From: Hahnella lacustris
GTDB lineage: Bacteria; Pseudomonadota; Gammaproteobacteria; Burkholderiales; Burkholderiaceae_A
DNA length: 64,000 nt
Reading direction: 5' to 3'
Assembly (NCBI GenBank): GCA_965194655.1
Contig: OZ239148.1
Span: 372,001-436,000, forward strand
Positions within the stretch are counted from its first letter, which is position 1. Each line of letters begins with the position of its first letter. Both the position numbers and the translations under genes were made by a program. A model generated the notes under the pieces. The model saw nothing but the letters and a program-made list of their open reading frames with translations, was not told the origin of the DNA and ran no database searches. Shown here in pieces: positions 51,776 to 59,782 of the stretch.

Positions 51776-52870
51776 ATGGCTACAACCAAGGATTACAAAC
51801 TGGGGGATTTCACCTTCCCCCGCGGGTGGTTCATGATCGCCACCAGCGAGACCATCAACACGCATAAGCCCATTCCTGTTCGCTACTTTGGAAAGGACAT
51901 GGTCCTGTTCCGGGGCCAGGCGTCCGGTAAGCCGATCTTGCTTGATGCCTACTGCCCACACATGGGCACACATCTCGCAAACAACACCACCTCTTATGTA
52001 TTCATTGATGGTCATGGCACCAACATCGAGGGGGATGCGATTCGCTGTCCGTATCACGCATGGAAGTTCGACGCGTCGGGCAAGTGCACCGATATTCCCT
52101 ACCATCAAGGCCCCATACCTGAGGCAGCCTGCGTTCAGTCTTGGCCCGTGGTGGAGAGTCTCGGCGCGATCTGGGTTTGGCACGACCCAGAAGGGGGAAG
52201 CCCCCTATGGGATGCCCCTTCACGTCCTGAATGGGACGACGCGGGCTGGGTGCGCTGGAAGTATGACGACCTTGGTGAACTTGAGCAGCACCCCATGGAG
52301 ATTGTCGACAACATCGCCGACTATGGCCACCTCGGCCCCATTCACGGCTCTGAAGTCCAAAAGTATGAGAACGAGTTCAAGGGGCACACGGCAACCCAGC
52401 GTCAGTGTGGACCGCACCGAACCTTGGTGGGGGCAGACGGTGTGAGCCCGATTCTGCATACCCTCACGACCTATCATGGACCGGGATATCTCATCTCGGA
52501 TATGACGGGCTACGCCGAGGCCATTCTGCTGATCTCCCACACCCCGGTTGAGGACGGGAAAGTACATGTTTGGCATGCGCTGATGGTCAAGGCCCAGCAC
52601 ACCCCTGCGACCGACACCGACCTGATTGGAGCGCGCCAGTTTCAGGAAGCCAGTCGCTTGGCCTTTATGCAGGATTTCGAGGTCTGGGCGAATAAGCGGC
52701 CCTGCTTTAACGGAATGTTTATTGCGAGTGACGGCCCATTTATGCGCGCGCGCTGGTGGTACAAGCAGTTCTATAACCCACGCGAAAAATCAGGCGAATT
52801 TCTGGAGCGGTGCGAGGGAATCTACTCTCCCAAAGGGGTCGCACCCTACCAAGCGCTGGAGACGGCATGA
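51776..52870 (+). CDS. kshA: 3-ketosteroid 9alpha-hydroxylase oxygenase KshA (Rieske)
   Basis: A 364-residue Rieske oxygenase. Cluster ligands are Cys60-Pro-His62 and Cys91-Pro-Tyr-His94; the mononuclear iron site is in EIVDNIADYGHLGPIH with the Asp in QDFEVW. FEGH-like FKGHTATQRQ and RARWWYKQFYNP match the KshA C-terminal region, which distinguishes it from other Rieske enzymes. The gap between the two ligand pairs is 28 residues, about 12 more than in actinobacterial KshA, owing to an insertion near residues 70-84. AGGAGG precedes the ATG. It would hydroxylate C9 of 1,4-androstadiene-type steroids with KshB. Confidence 0.85.
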   Translation: MATTKDYKLGDFTFPRGWFMIATSETINTHKPIPVRYFGKDMVLFRGQASGKPILLDAYCPHMGTHLANNTTSYVFIDGHGTNIEGDAIRCPYHAWKFDASGKCTDIPYHQGPIPEAACVQSWPVVESLGAIWVWHDPEGGSPLWDAPSRPEWDDAGWVRWKYDDLGELEQHPMEIVDNIADYGHLGPIHGSEVQKYENEFKGHTATQRQCGPHRTLVGADGVSPILHTLTTYHGPGYLISDMTGYAEAILLISHTPVEDGKVHVWHALMVKAQHTPATDTDLIGARQFQEASRLAFMQDFEVWANKRPCFNGMFIASDGPFMRARWWYKQFYNPREKSGEFLERCEGIYSPKGVAPYQALETA

Positions 52871-53643
52871 CGAAGCATTTCGTGGTGTCTGGCGGTGCCT
52901 CTGGAATCGGAAAGGCAGTCGCAGATCGCCTCCGATCCCAAGATGCCAAGGTGATCGTGGTAGACCTGCGAGAGGGAGACGTACTGGCCGACCTCTCCAC
53001 GCCTGAGGGTCGTCAGCAGGCGATCGCAGAAGTGAAAGCTCTCACCGCAGGAAGACTCGATGGTCTTGTGCTCTGCGCCGGGTTGGGCCCCCATGTGCCC
53101 AAAGCCTCTGCTGTCCTCGGCGTGAATTATTTTGGAGCAGTGTCCCTTTTAGATGGCCTGGAGCAAGAGTTGGCCGCGACCCCAGAGGGAAACGCGGTCG
53201 TGATCTCCTCTGTGGCCGCAGCTCAGATGCCTTGGAAGAAAAATCCCATCGCCATGCAGCTGGAGGCGGGCGATGAGGCTGGCGCGGTTGCCGCACTCTC
53301 GCAGATGGGGGAGATGGCTGGCCAGATTGCGTATGCCGCCAGCAAGAACGCGCTCACCGTTGCCGTGCGGAGGCGAGCGGTGTCTTGGGGGCAGAAGGGC
53401 ATTCGACTCAATGCCGTCGGGCCCGGGGTGGTGGAGACGCCTCTACTTGAAGGGGGCTTGGCTCATCCCGTGTATGGGCCAGCGATTCGCAACTTTACTT
53501 GCCCACTGGGACGATCAGGAAAGCCAGACGACATTGCAGCGCTCGTCGAATTCTTACTGTCCGCACAGGCTGGCTTTATCCATGGCGCACAACTGTTTAT
53601 TGACGGCGGAGCCGACGCAATGGCCCGTCCTACGGAGTTCTGA
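52867..53643 (+). CDS. hsdA: 3alpha-hydroxysteroid dehydrogenase/carbonyl reductase
   Basis: 258 residues. VVSGGASGIG, LVLCAGLGP instead of NNAG, NYFGAVSLLDG, VVISSVAAA, YAASKNALTVAVRRRAVSWG and the ending GAQLFIDGGADAMARPTEF closely track C. testosteroni 3alpha-HSD/carbonyl reductase, which has the same CAGLGP variant and PTQF ending as I recall. It oxidises 3alpha-hydroxysteroids such as androsterone or bile acids to 3-ketones with NAD. ATGA overlap with kshA shows cotranscription. With the 3beta/17beta-HSD at 30750 the cluster can handle both C3 epimers. Confidence 0.87.
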   Translation: MTKHFVVSGGASGIGKAVADRLRSQDAKVIVVDLREGDVLADLSTPEGRQQAIAEVKALTAGRLDGLVLCAGLGPHVPKASAVLGVNYFGAVSLLDGLEQELAATPEGNAVVISSVAAAQMPWKKNPIAMQLEAGDEAGAVAALSQMGEMAGQIAYAASKNALTVAVRRRAVSWGQKGIRLNAVGPGVVETPLLEGGLAHPVYGPAIRNFTCPLGRSGKPDDIAALVEFLLSAQAGFIHGAQLFIDGGADAMARPTEF

Positions 53644-53646
53644 AGC

Positions 53647-54396
53647 ATGAAAATCTTAGTCACGGTCAAGCGTGTAGTGGATTACAACGTGAAGGTACGG
53701 GTGAAGTCGGATGGCAGTGATGTGGACATTGCCAATGTGAAGATGAGCATGAACCCGTTTGATGAGATTGCGGTGGAGGAGGCGGTGCGGCTCAAGGAGG
53801 CTGGGGTGGCCAGTGAGGTGGTGGTGGTCACGTGCGGGGCTTTGAGTTGCCAGGATGTGTTGCGCACGGCGTTTGCGATGGGTGCGGACCGTGGGGTGTT
53901 GGTGGAGTCGGCTGGGGTGTTGGAGCCGTTGGCGGTGGCCAAGCTGGTGAAGGCGGTGGTGGATCGGGAGTCGCCCAATCTCATCATCATGGGCAAGCAG
54001 GCGATTGATGATGACTGTAACCAGACGGGGCAGATGCTGGCTGCGCTCTGCGGCTATCCCCAGGCGACTTTTGCTTCGAAGCTGGTGGTGGAGGGTCAGA
54101 CGGCGCAGGTGACGCGGGAGGTGGATGGTGGGTTGCAGACCCTCTCGGTGAACCTGCCTGCGGTGGTGACGACTGACTTAAGGCTCAATGAGCCGCGGTA
54201 TGTGACGCTGCCCAACATCATGAAGGCCAAGAAAAAGGAGATCCAGACGCTGCAGGCGCTGGAGCTGGGGGTGGACACGACGCCGCGGGTCAAGACGCTC
54301 AAGGTCTCAGACCCGCCGGGGCGTAAGGCCGGGGTGAAGGTGGACTCGGTGGAGGCCCTGATTGAGAAGCTCAAGCAAGAAGCGAAGGTGATTTAA
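53647..54396 (+). CDS. etfB: Electron transfer flavoprotein beta subunit
   Basis: 249 residues beginning MKILVTVKRVVDYN, with MNPFDEIAVEEAVRLKE, CGALSCQDVLRTAFAMGADR, GKQAIDDDCNQTGQMLA and the C-terminal recognition-loop region LPNIMKAKKKEI. All are diagnostic of EtfB. It takes electrons from the several acyl-CoA dehydrogenases in the window and passes them to the ETF-ubiquinone oxidoreductase. Codon use is strikingly richer in G-ended codons (GTG, GCG, GGG, CTG) than in the flanking genes, a feature shared with etfA. A short AGC-ATG junction follows the 3alpha-HSD stop. Confidence 0.96.
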   Translation: MKILVTVKRVVDYNVKVRVKSDGSDVDIANVKMSMNPFDEIAVEEAVRLKEAGVASEVVVVTCGALSCQDVLRTAFAMGADRGVLVESAGVLEPLAVAKLVKAVVDRESPNLIIMGKQAIDDDCNQTGQMLAALCGYPQATFASKLVVEGQTAQVTREVDGGLQTLSVNLPAVVTTDLRLNEPRYVTLPNIMKAKKKEIQTLQALELGVDTTPRVKTLKVSDPPGRKAGVKVDSVEALIEKLKQEAKVI

Positions 54397-54399
54397 GCC

Positions 54400-55338
54400 A
54401 TGACGACACTCATCGTTGCAGAACACGACAACCAGAGTCTGAACGCGGCGACGCGCTCGGTGGTGAGCGCGGCGAAGGCGCTCGGTGCGCCGATCCACAT
54501 CCTGGTGGCGGGAAGCGGCTGCCAGGCGGTGGCGCAAGAGGCCTCGCAGGTGGCGGGGGTGGAGCGGGTGCTGCTGGCCGATGGGCCCGCGCATGAGAAG
54601 GCTTTGGCTGAGAGCCTGGCGCAGCAGGTGGAGACGCTTGCCTCGGGCTACGATGCCATCCTGTTTGCATCGACCACCACGGGTAAGAACGTGGCGCCTC
54701 GGCTGGCTGCGCTGCTGGATGTGTCACCTCTGTCGGACATCACCAAGGTGATCTCGGCCAACACCTTTGAGCGGCCCATCTATGCGGGCAATGTGATTGC
54801 GACGGTTCAGACGCAGGATGCGCAGCTGGTGGCCACGGTGAGGCCCACGAGCTTTGAGGCGGCTGCGGCTGCGGGTGGGTCGGCATCGGTGGAGGCCATC
54901 ACCCCTGTGGAGCCCAGCCCGAATGCACGGTTTGTGTCGCAGGCGCTCAGCAAGAGTGATCGGCCGGAGCTTGCGAGTGCGAGAGTGGTGGTGAGTGGTG
55001 GTCGAGCGCTCGGATCTGCTGAGCAGTATCAGTCGGTGCTCACGCCCTTGGCGGACAAGTTGAATGCGGCGCTGGGTGCATCGAGGGCGGCGGTGGATGC
55101 GGGCTATGCGCCCAATGACTATCAGGTGGGTCAGACGGGCAAGGTGGTGGCGCCTGAGCTGTATGTGGCCATTGGGATGAGTGGAGCGATCCAGCACTTG
55201 GCTGGGATGAAGGACAGCAAGGTGATTGTGGCGATCAATAAAGACCCTGATGCGCCCATCTTCCAGGTGGCCGACTACGGCCTGGTCGCAGACCTCTTTG
55301 AGGCCGTGCCCGAAATGGCGCGAAAGTTGTCGGCGTGA
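54400..55338 (+). CDS. etfA: Electron transfer flavoprotein alpha subunit
   Basis: 312 residues with TLIVAEHDNQSLN at the N-terminus and the C-terminal FAD-binding part VVSGGRALGS, VGQTGKVVAPELYVAIGMSGAIQHLAGMKDSKVIVAINKDPDAPIF, all classic EtfA. It binds FAD between the subunits and carries electrons from acyl-CoA oxidation. It starts 3 bp after etfB. Like etfB it has strong preference for G- and C-ended codons. The stop is overlapped by the GTG of the nitroreductase gene. Confidence 0.96.
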   Translation: MTTLIVAEHDNQSLNAATRSVVSAAKALGAPIHILVAGSGCQAVAQEASQVAGVERVLLADGPAHEKALAESLAQQVETLASGYDAILFASTTTGKNVAPRLAALLDVSPLSDITKVISANTFERPIYAGNVIATVQTQDAQLVATVRPTSFEAAAAAGGSASVEAITPVEPSPNARFVSQALSKSDRPELASARVVVSGGRALGSAEQYQSVLTPLADKLNAALGASRAAVDAGYAPNDYQVGQTGKVVAPELYVAIGMSGAIQHLAGMKDSKVIVAINKDPDAPIFQVADYGLVADLFEAVPEMARKLSA

Positions 55339-56051
55339 GCAGCGCAATCACTACGTTGAGTGTGAGGGATGCCGTTGCATCAAGGCATTCGGTTCGCGCA
55401 TTCAGAGACCAGGCTGTCTCCAGGGAGCAGATCACCGAGCTGTTGTCGCTCGCTGCTCGAGCGCCTTCCGGAACCAACATTCAGCCGTGGCAGGTCTTCG
55501 TTGCGACGGATGACGCCCTCAAGACCCTGACACACAATCTGGCTGAGGCTTTTTATGCCTCACTCACTGGGCATTTCAAGCCTGAGGAAGCCTACCCCTA
55601 CTACCCCGCGGAGTGGTTCGAGCCCTACAAGGGAAGACGTAAGGCGCTTGGTCTGGATCTCTATGGTCTTCTGGGCATCCCAAAGGAAGATCAGAAGGGA
55701 ATGATGGCCCAGACCGCCCGCAATTTCCTGCTCTTTGATGCGCCCGTGGGCTTGTTCATTTTTTGTGATGCCCGTATGGGTCAGGGTGCCCTTCTAGACT
55801 GTGGCATGTTTGCTCAGAACATCCTTTTGCTCGCAACTGAGCAAGGACTTGGAACCTGCCCACAGGCAGCGCTCAATCCCTTCCATCGTGTCATTCGAGA
55901 GGCTTTGAATGTTCCCGATCACCTCATGATGGTCTGCACGATTTCACTTGGATTTGAGGACAAGGCACACGTCGTGAATCAGCTCTCAACCCCGCGAGCG
56001 GTCTGTGACGAGTTTGTGCATTTCAGAAGTACAACTGAGGAGGCTTCATGA
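55335..56051 (+). CDS. Nitroreductase-family FMN oxidoreductase
   Basis: A 238-residue nitroreductase-like protein. SRHSVRAFRDQAVSREQI and ARAPSGTNIQPWQVFV form the FMN phosphate site, and DCGMFAQNILLLATEQGLGTCP with GFEDK near the C-terminus complete the family pattern. The GTG start overlaps the etfA stop (GTGA). No nitro compound is expected in steroid catabolism, so it probably reduces an enone or quinone-like intermediate or supplies reduced flavin; an FMN reductase role for HsaA cannot be ruled in or out. It overlaps the sulfatase gene by 4 bp. Confidence 0.75.
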   Translation: MSSAITTLSVRDAVASRHSVRAFRDQAVSREQITELLSLAARAPSGTNIQPWQVFVATDDALKTLTHNLAEAFYASLTGHFKPEEAYPYYPAEWFEPYKGRRKALGLDLYGLLGIPKEDQKGMMAQTARNFLLFDAPVGLFIFCDARMGQGALLDCGMFAQNILLLATEQGLGTCPQAALNPFHRVIREALNVPDHLMMVCTISLGFEDKAHVVNQLSTPRAVCDEFVHFRSTTEEAS

Positions 56052-57526
56052 TGCGTTTCAGTCCGCTCTTGCTGATGTCAATCCTGATGGTTTGGAGTGC
56101 GATTGCCCATGCTGCTCCGACGGCAGATCGCCCGAATATCCTGGTCATCATGGCCGATGACGTAGGGCCAACCAACGTGAGCGCTTATTCGCTTGGCTTG
56201 ATGGCGCCTACTCCGCAGATTGATCGCCTTGCCAAGGAAGGCAAGCTTTTCACAGACCACTATGCCGAGCCAACGTGTACGCCAGGTCGAGCGGCCTTCA
56301 TCACTGGACAGTACCCTGTTCGCACAGGCCTCACGACGGTGGGACTGCCTGGCTCTCCCGTAGGTCTGCGCAAAGAGGATCCGACGCTTGCAGCCGTTCT
56401 CAAGCAGCGTGGTTACCGAACGGGTCAGTTTGGAAAGAACCATTTGGGAGATCGCGACGAGCACCTCCCCACCGCTCACGGCTTTGATGAGTTCTTTGGA
56501 AACCTCTATCACATGAACAGTGAGGAGGAGCCCGAGCAGCTGGACTATCCCACTGAGCGCATGGCGAAGTACAAGCCTCGTGGCGTGATCCACTCTTTTG
56601 CAGGTGGGAAGATTGTAGACACAGGCCCACTCACACGAAAGCGGATGGAGACGGTTGAATGGGAGTTTGTCGACTACACCAAGCGGTTTATGCGCAGCTC
56701 GGTCGAGGAGAAAAAGCCCTTTTTCATTTGGTTTAACTCTACCCGAATGCACGTCTACACCCATGTGGTCCAGAAGTATCGCGAGCGCGCTGCGAAATGG
56801 TCGGCTGAAGACGATCTCTTTTCCGCGGGCATGATGGAGCTGGATGATGTGGTGGGTACGCTGCTGACAGAGCTCGATCAGCTCGGCGTCTCCAAGAATA
56901 CGATCGTGATTTTCACCTCAGACAACGGCCCCATGTCATCGTGGTGGCCAGACGGCGGAACGACACCTTTCAAGGGCGAAAAGTCCTCTTCTTGGGAGGG
57001 CGCATACCGCGTGCCCACATTGATTCGCTGGCCGGCTCGTATTCCCGCAGGGACGATCTCGAATGGGCTTCAGAGCCATATGGATCTGTTCTCGACGCTC
57101 GCTGCGGCAGCCGGTGTGTCCGATGTGGGGTCCCAATTGCTCGGCAGCCACAAGGTGAAGATCGACGGTATCAACAATCTTGCACACTGGACTGATCCCA
57201 CCGGAAAGACCGATTCAGCTCGAGAGTCCTACGTCTACTACGTAGAGAACTCCATCATCGGTGTCCGGTGGAAGCACTGGAAATCGGTGGCCCGGGCCCG
57301 CGACGGTTTCTTTGACGCACCCAAGCAGTCGTACTACCTGTTCAACCTGAGAATGGACCCGTTTGAGAAACATTTGGGTCATAAAAATAACGAGCTGGCC
57401 ATGCGTAAGGCTTGGGTGGGATCGATGCTCCGTGAGGTGGTCGAGGAGCACATCAAGAGTCTTCGTGAATTCCCCCCTCGTCAGGCAAGCAATTCACTCA
57501 CTGCTGGTTTCGAGAAGACCCGTTAG
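56048..57526 (+). CDS. Type I (formylglycine-dependent) arylsulfatase, secreted
   Basis: 492 residues with a Sec signal peptide at about 1-22 (cleavage after AHA). The metal aspartates are in MADDVG (Asp37/38) and SDNGP. The sulfatase signature is CTPGR with Cys77, the residue converted to formylglycine, followed by FITGQYPVRTG; GQFGKNHLGD and later basic residues complete the site. It hydrolyses sulfate esters in the periplasm. The next gene encodes the formylglycine-generating enzyme, and both lie inside the hsaD-kshA operon, so a steroid sulfate is the likely substrate (inference). Start overlaps the nitroreductase stop (ATGA). Confidence 0.9.
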   Translation: MMRFSPLLLMSILMVWSAIAHAAPTADRPNILVIMADDVGPTNVSAYSLGLMAPTPQIDRLAKEGKLFTDHYAEPTCTPGRAAFITGQYPVRTGLTTVGLPGSPVGLRKEDPTLAAVLKQRGYRTGQFGKNHLGDRDEHLPTAHGFDEFFGNLYHMNSEEEPEQLDYPTERMAKYKPRGVIHSFAGGKIVDTGPLTRKRMETVEWEFVDYTKRFMRSSVEEKKPFFIWFNSTRMHVYTHVVQKYRERAAKWSAEDDLFSAGMMELDDVVGTLLTELDQLGVSKNTIVIFTSDNGPMSSWWPDGGTTPFKGEKSSSWEGAYRVPTLIRWPARIPAGTISNGLQSHMDLFSTLAAAAGVSDVGSQLLGSHKVKIDGINNLAHWTDPTGKTDSARESYVYYVENSIIGVRWKHWKSVARARDGFFDAPKQSYYLFNLRMDPFEKHLGHKNNELAMRKAWVGSMLREVVEEHIKSLREFPPRQASNSLTAGFEKTR

Positions 57527-57535
57527 TCCTACCGT

Positions 57536-58555
57536 ATGAGCACTCCGCGTCGTCGTGCCCTCAAGGTAGGTGTCGCGCTGCTTGGAGGTGGCCTGCTTGG
57601 CCACAAGGCGGTTGGCAGTGCATCTCGGCCTGATCAGGTGACGCTCAAAGGGGGCCGTTTCCAGATGGGGTCTGAGAGTGCCTACGCGCGGCCCAACGAG
57701 CGGCCCATGCATTGGGTGCAGATCTCCCCCTTCTCGATCGATCGAACGCATGTGACCAACCGTGCATTTGGTCATTTCGTTCGGGAAACGGGCTATGTGA
57801 CCACGGCTGAGCGAGCTCCAAAATGGGAGGAGCTCGCACCCCAGCTTCCACCAGGAACCCCACGCCCCCCAGTGTCTGCCTTGGTTGCAGGGGGCATGGT
57901 GTATGTCGGGCAAGAGCGACCCAGGATCGAGCAAGAGTATTTAAAATCCTGGGCCTTTGTTCCCGGGGCGAACTGGCGAAAGCCGATGGGTCCGCAATCT
58001 GGGTTGAATGGACTCGAAGATCACCCGGTGGTGCAGGTGTCCTATATCGATGCACTTGCCTTTGCCCAATGGTGCGGCCGTGCACTTCCAACAGAGGCTC
58101 AATTTGAGTTCGCAGCCCGCGGCGGACTGACCCAAAAGAATTTTGCTTGGGGAGATCGGTTTCGCGAGGGGGGCCAGGACATGGCACAGACCTGGGAGAA
58201 CGACCGTGTCGGGGGAAGAACAGTCCGTGTCGGTTCCTTCCCCTCCAACGGCTTTGGCCTGTTCGACATGACAGGAAACGTCTGGCAGTGGTGCTCCGAT
58301 TGGTATCGGTCCGACGCCTTCGTGCGTCAAGCCAAGGTGCGAGGCGTCGTCCAGGATCCCCAGGGACCCTCCTCAAGCTATACCGAAGAGGAGGAGTGGG
58401 GAGGAGCCCCGCGACAGGCGCCCAAACGTGTGGTTCGAGGGGGCTCGTTCCTTTGTCATCGTGACTATTGCATGGGATACCGCCCCAGTGCGCGGCGAGG
58501 CATGGATCCGTTCTCCTCCATGTCTCATGTTGGTTTCAGAACCGTTTCAAAGTAA
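57536..58555 (+). CDS. Formylglycine-generating enzyme (SUMF1/FGE family) with Tat-like leader
   Basis: 339 residues. The body matches FGE: GGRFQMGSE, HPVVQVSYIDALAFAQWCGRALPTEAQFEFAARGG, FPSNGFGLFDMTGNVWQWCSDWY and RVVRGGSFLCHRDYC. Cys307 and Cys312 in CHRDYC reproduce the catalytic CHRSYC pair (Cys336/Cys341) of human FGE, so this is a true aerobic converting enzyme, not an EgtB-like relative. The N-terminus RRRALKVGVALLGGGLLG resembles a twin-arginine signal, suggesting export to the periplasm. It follows the sulfatase by 9 bp and is surely dedicated to it. Confidence 0.9.
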   Translation: MSTPRRRALKVGVALLGGGLLGHKAVGSASRPDQVTLKGGRFQMGSESAYARPNERPMHWVQISPFSIDRTHVTNRAFGHFVRETGYVTTAERAPKWEELAPQLPPGTPRPPVSALVAGGMVYVGQERPRIEQEYLKSWAFVPGANWRKPMGPQSGLNGLEDHPVVQVSYIDALAFAQWCGRALPTEAQFEFAARGGLTQKNFAWGDRFREGGQDMAQTWENDRVGGRTVRVGSFPSNGFGLFDMTGNVWQWCSDWYRSDAFVRQAKVRGVVQDPQGPSSSYTEEEEWGGAPRQAPKRVVRGGSFLCHRDYCMGYRPSARRGMDPFSSMSHVGFRTVSK

Positions 58556-58566
58556 AGGAGGACTTC

Positions 58567-59781
58567 GTGTCCCAAGTCTGCATTTTTGATCACGTCCGCA
58601 CGCCGAGAGGCCGAGGCAAACCTGACGGCGGCCTTCATGAGGTGACACCCGTCCATCTCTCGAGTGTCCCTCTACGCGCCTTGGTCGATCGACAGTCTCT
58701 AGACTCCAAGGAGGTCGGAGAGGTTGTGATGGGCTGCGTCGTTCCTGTGGGGGAGCAAGGCGGAAATATCGCTCGCATGGCGGTACTGAATGCAGATTTC
58801 GATCAGCAGGTGCCTGCCACGCAAATCAATCGTTACTGCGGATCGGGGTTGGAGGCTGTTGCACTGGCTGCGGCGAAAGTCACCGCTGGGCATTGTGATC
58901 TGGCCATCGGTGGTGGAGTCGAAATGATGTCCAGAGTGCCCATGGGGTCAGATGGAGGCGCTTGGGCACAAGACCCTCAGGTGGCGGCCAAAACGGGGTT
59001 TGTGATGCAGGGCATTTCTGCTGACCTTCTGGCGAGCCTTCAGGGCTTCGGCAGAACTCAGTTGGATGAGATTGCAGTGCTCAGTCATCAGCGCGCAGCA
59101 CAGGCCTGGCAAGAGGGACGATTCTCCAAGTCAGTGCTTGCTGTGAAGGACTTTATTGGACTGACCGTGCTTGACCGAGACGAGACGATTCGACCGGAGA
59201 CCAGCCTTGAATCACTCTCGGCGCTCAAACCAGCCTTCGTCGATATGGGCCAGAAGTATGGCTACGATGCGATTGCGCTGAGAAAGTATCCACAGCTCTC
59301 AAATATTGATCATCAACACCACGCCGGGAATAGCTCGGGGATTGTCGATGGCGCTGCCGCAGTGCTGGTTGGAGACGAAGCGGCAGCGGCTCGGCTCGGG
59401 CTGCGCCCACGTGCACGTATCCTCAGCTACGCTGCCATCGGGTCCGAGCCCACGCTCATGCTTGATGCCCCCTCAATGGCATCCGAGCGGGCACTTAAGC
59501 GTGCAGGGCTCACGCCCAGGGACATTGACCTCTGGGAGATCAACGAGGCCTTCTCGTCTGTGGTGCTGACCTTTATTGAGCGGATGGGTATTTCCATGGA
59601 CCGCGTCAATGTGAATGGCGGCGCGATCGCCATGGGGCACCCTCTGGGTGCGAGTGGAGCGATGATTTTGGGCACTCTCATTGACGAGCTCGAGCGGCAG
59701 GGAAAGTCTCGGGGGCTCGTAACCCTCTGTGTCGCAGCCGGCATGGGCGTGGCCATGGTGATTCAGCGTGAAGGAGCTTGA
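58567..59781 (+). CDS. Acetyl-CoA C-acyltransferase (FadA/FadI-type thiolase)
   Basis: 404 residues with Cys91 in NRYCGSGLEAVALA, NEAFSSVV, GGAIAMGHPLGASGAM and CVAAGMGVAM. All catalytic residues are intact. The GTG start at 58567 is set by TAAAGGAGGA at ideal spacing. It is followed 1 bp later by a FadJ/FadB-like multifunctional gene, forming an ordinary beta-oxidation pair that would handle straight or propionyl/acetyl-yielding acyl-CoAs from the opened rings. It is neither the FadA6 nor, as far as I can see, the FadA5 type. Confidence 0.85.
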   Translation: MSQVCIFDHVRTPRGRGKPDGGLHEVTPVHLSSVPLRALVDRQSLDSKEVGEVVMGCVVPVGEQGGNIARMAVLNADFDQQVPATQINRYCGSGLEAVALAAAKVTAGHCDLAIGGGVEMMSRVPMGSDGGAWAQDPQVAAKTGFVMQGISADLLASLQGFGRTQLDEIAVLSHQRAAQAWQEGRFSKSVLAVKDFIGLTVLDRDETIRPETSLESLSALKPAFVDMGQKYGYDAIALRKYPQLSNIDHQHHAGNSSGIVDGAAAVLVGDEAAAARLGLRPRARILSYAAIGSEPTLMLDAPSMASERALKRAGLTPRDIDLWEINEAFSSVVLTFIERMGISMDRVNVNGGAIAMGHPLGASGAMILGTLIDELERQGKSRGLVTLCVAAGMGVAMVIQREGA

Positions 59782-59782
59782 G

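Noticed and set aside
57536..58555. EgtB/ergothioneine or other SUMF1-like protein without FGE activity
   Set aside because: Both catalytic cysteines are present as CHRDYC and the gene lies directly after a CTPGR sulfatase.
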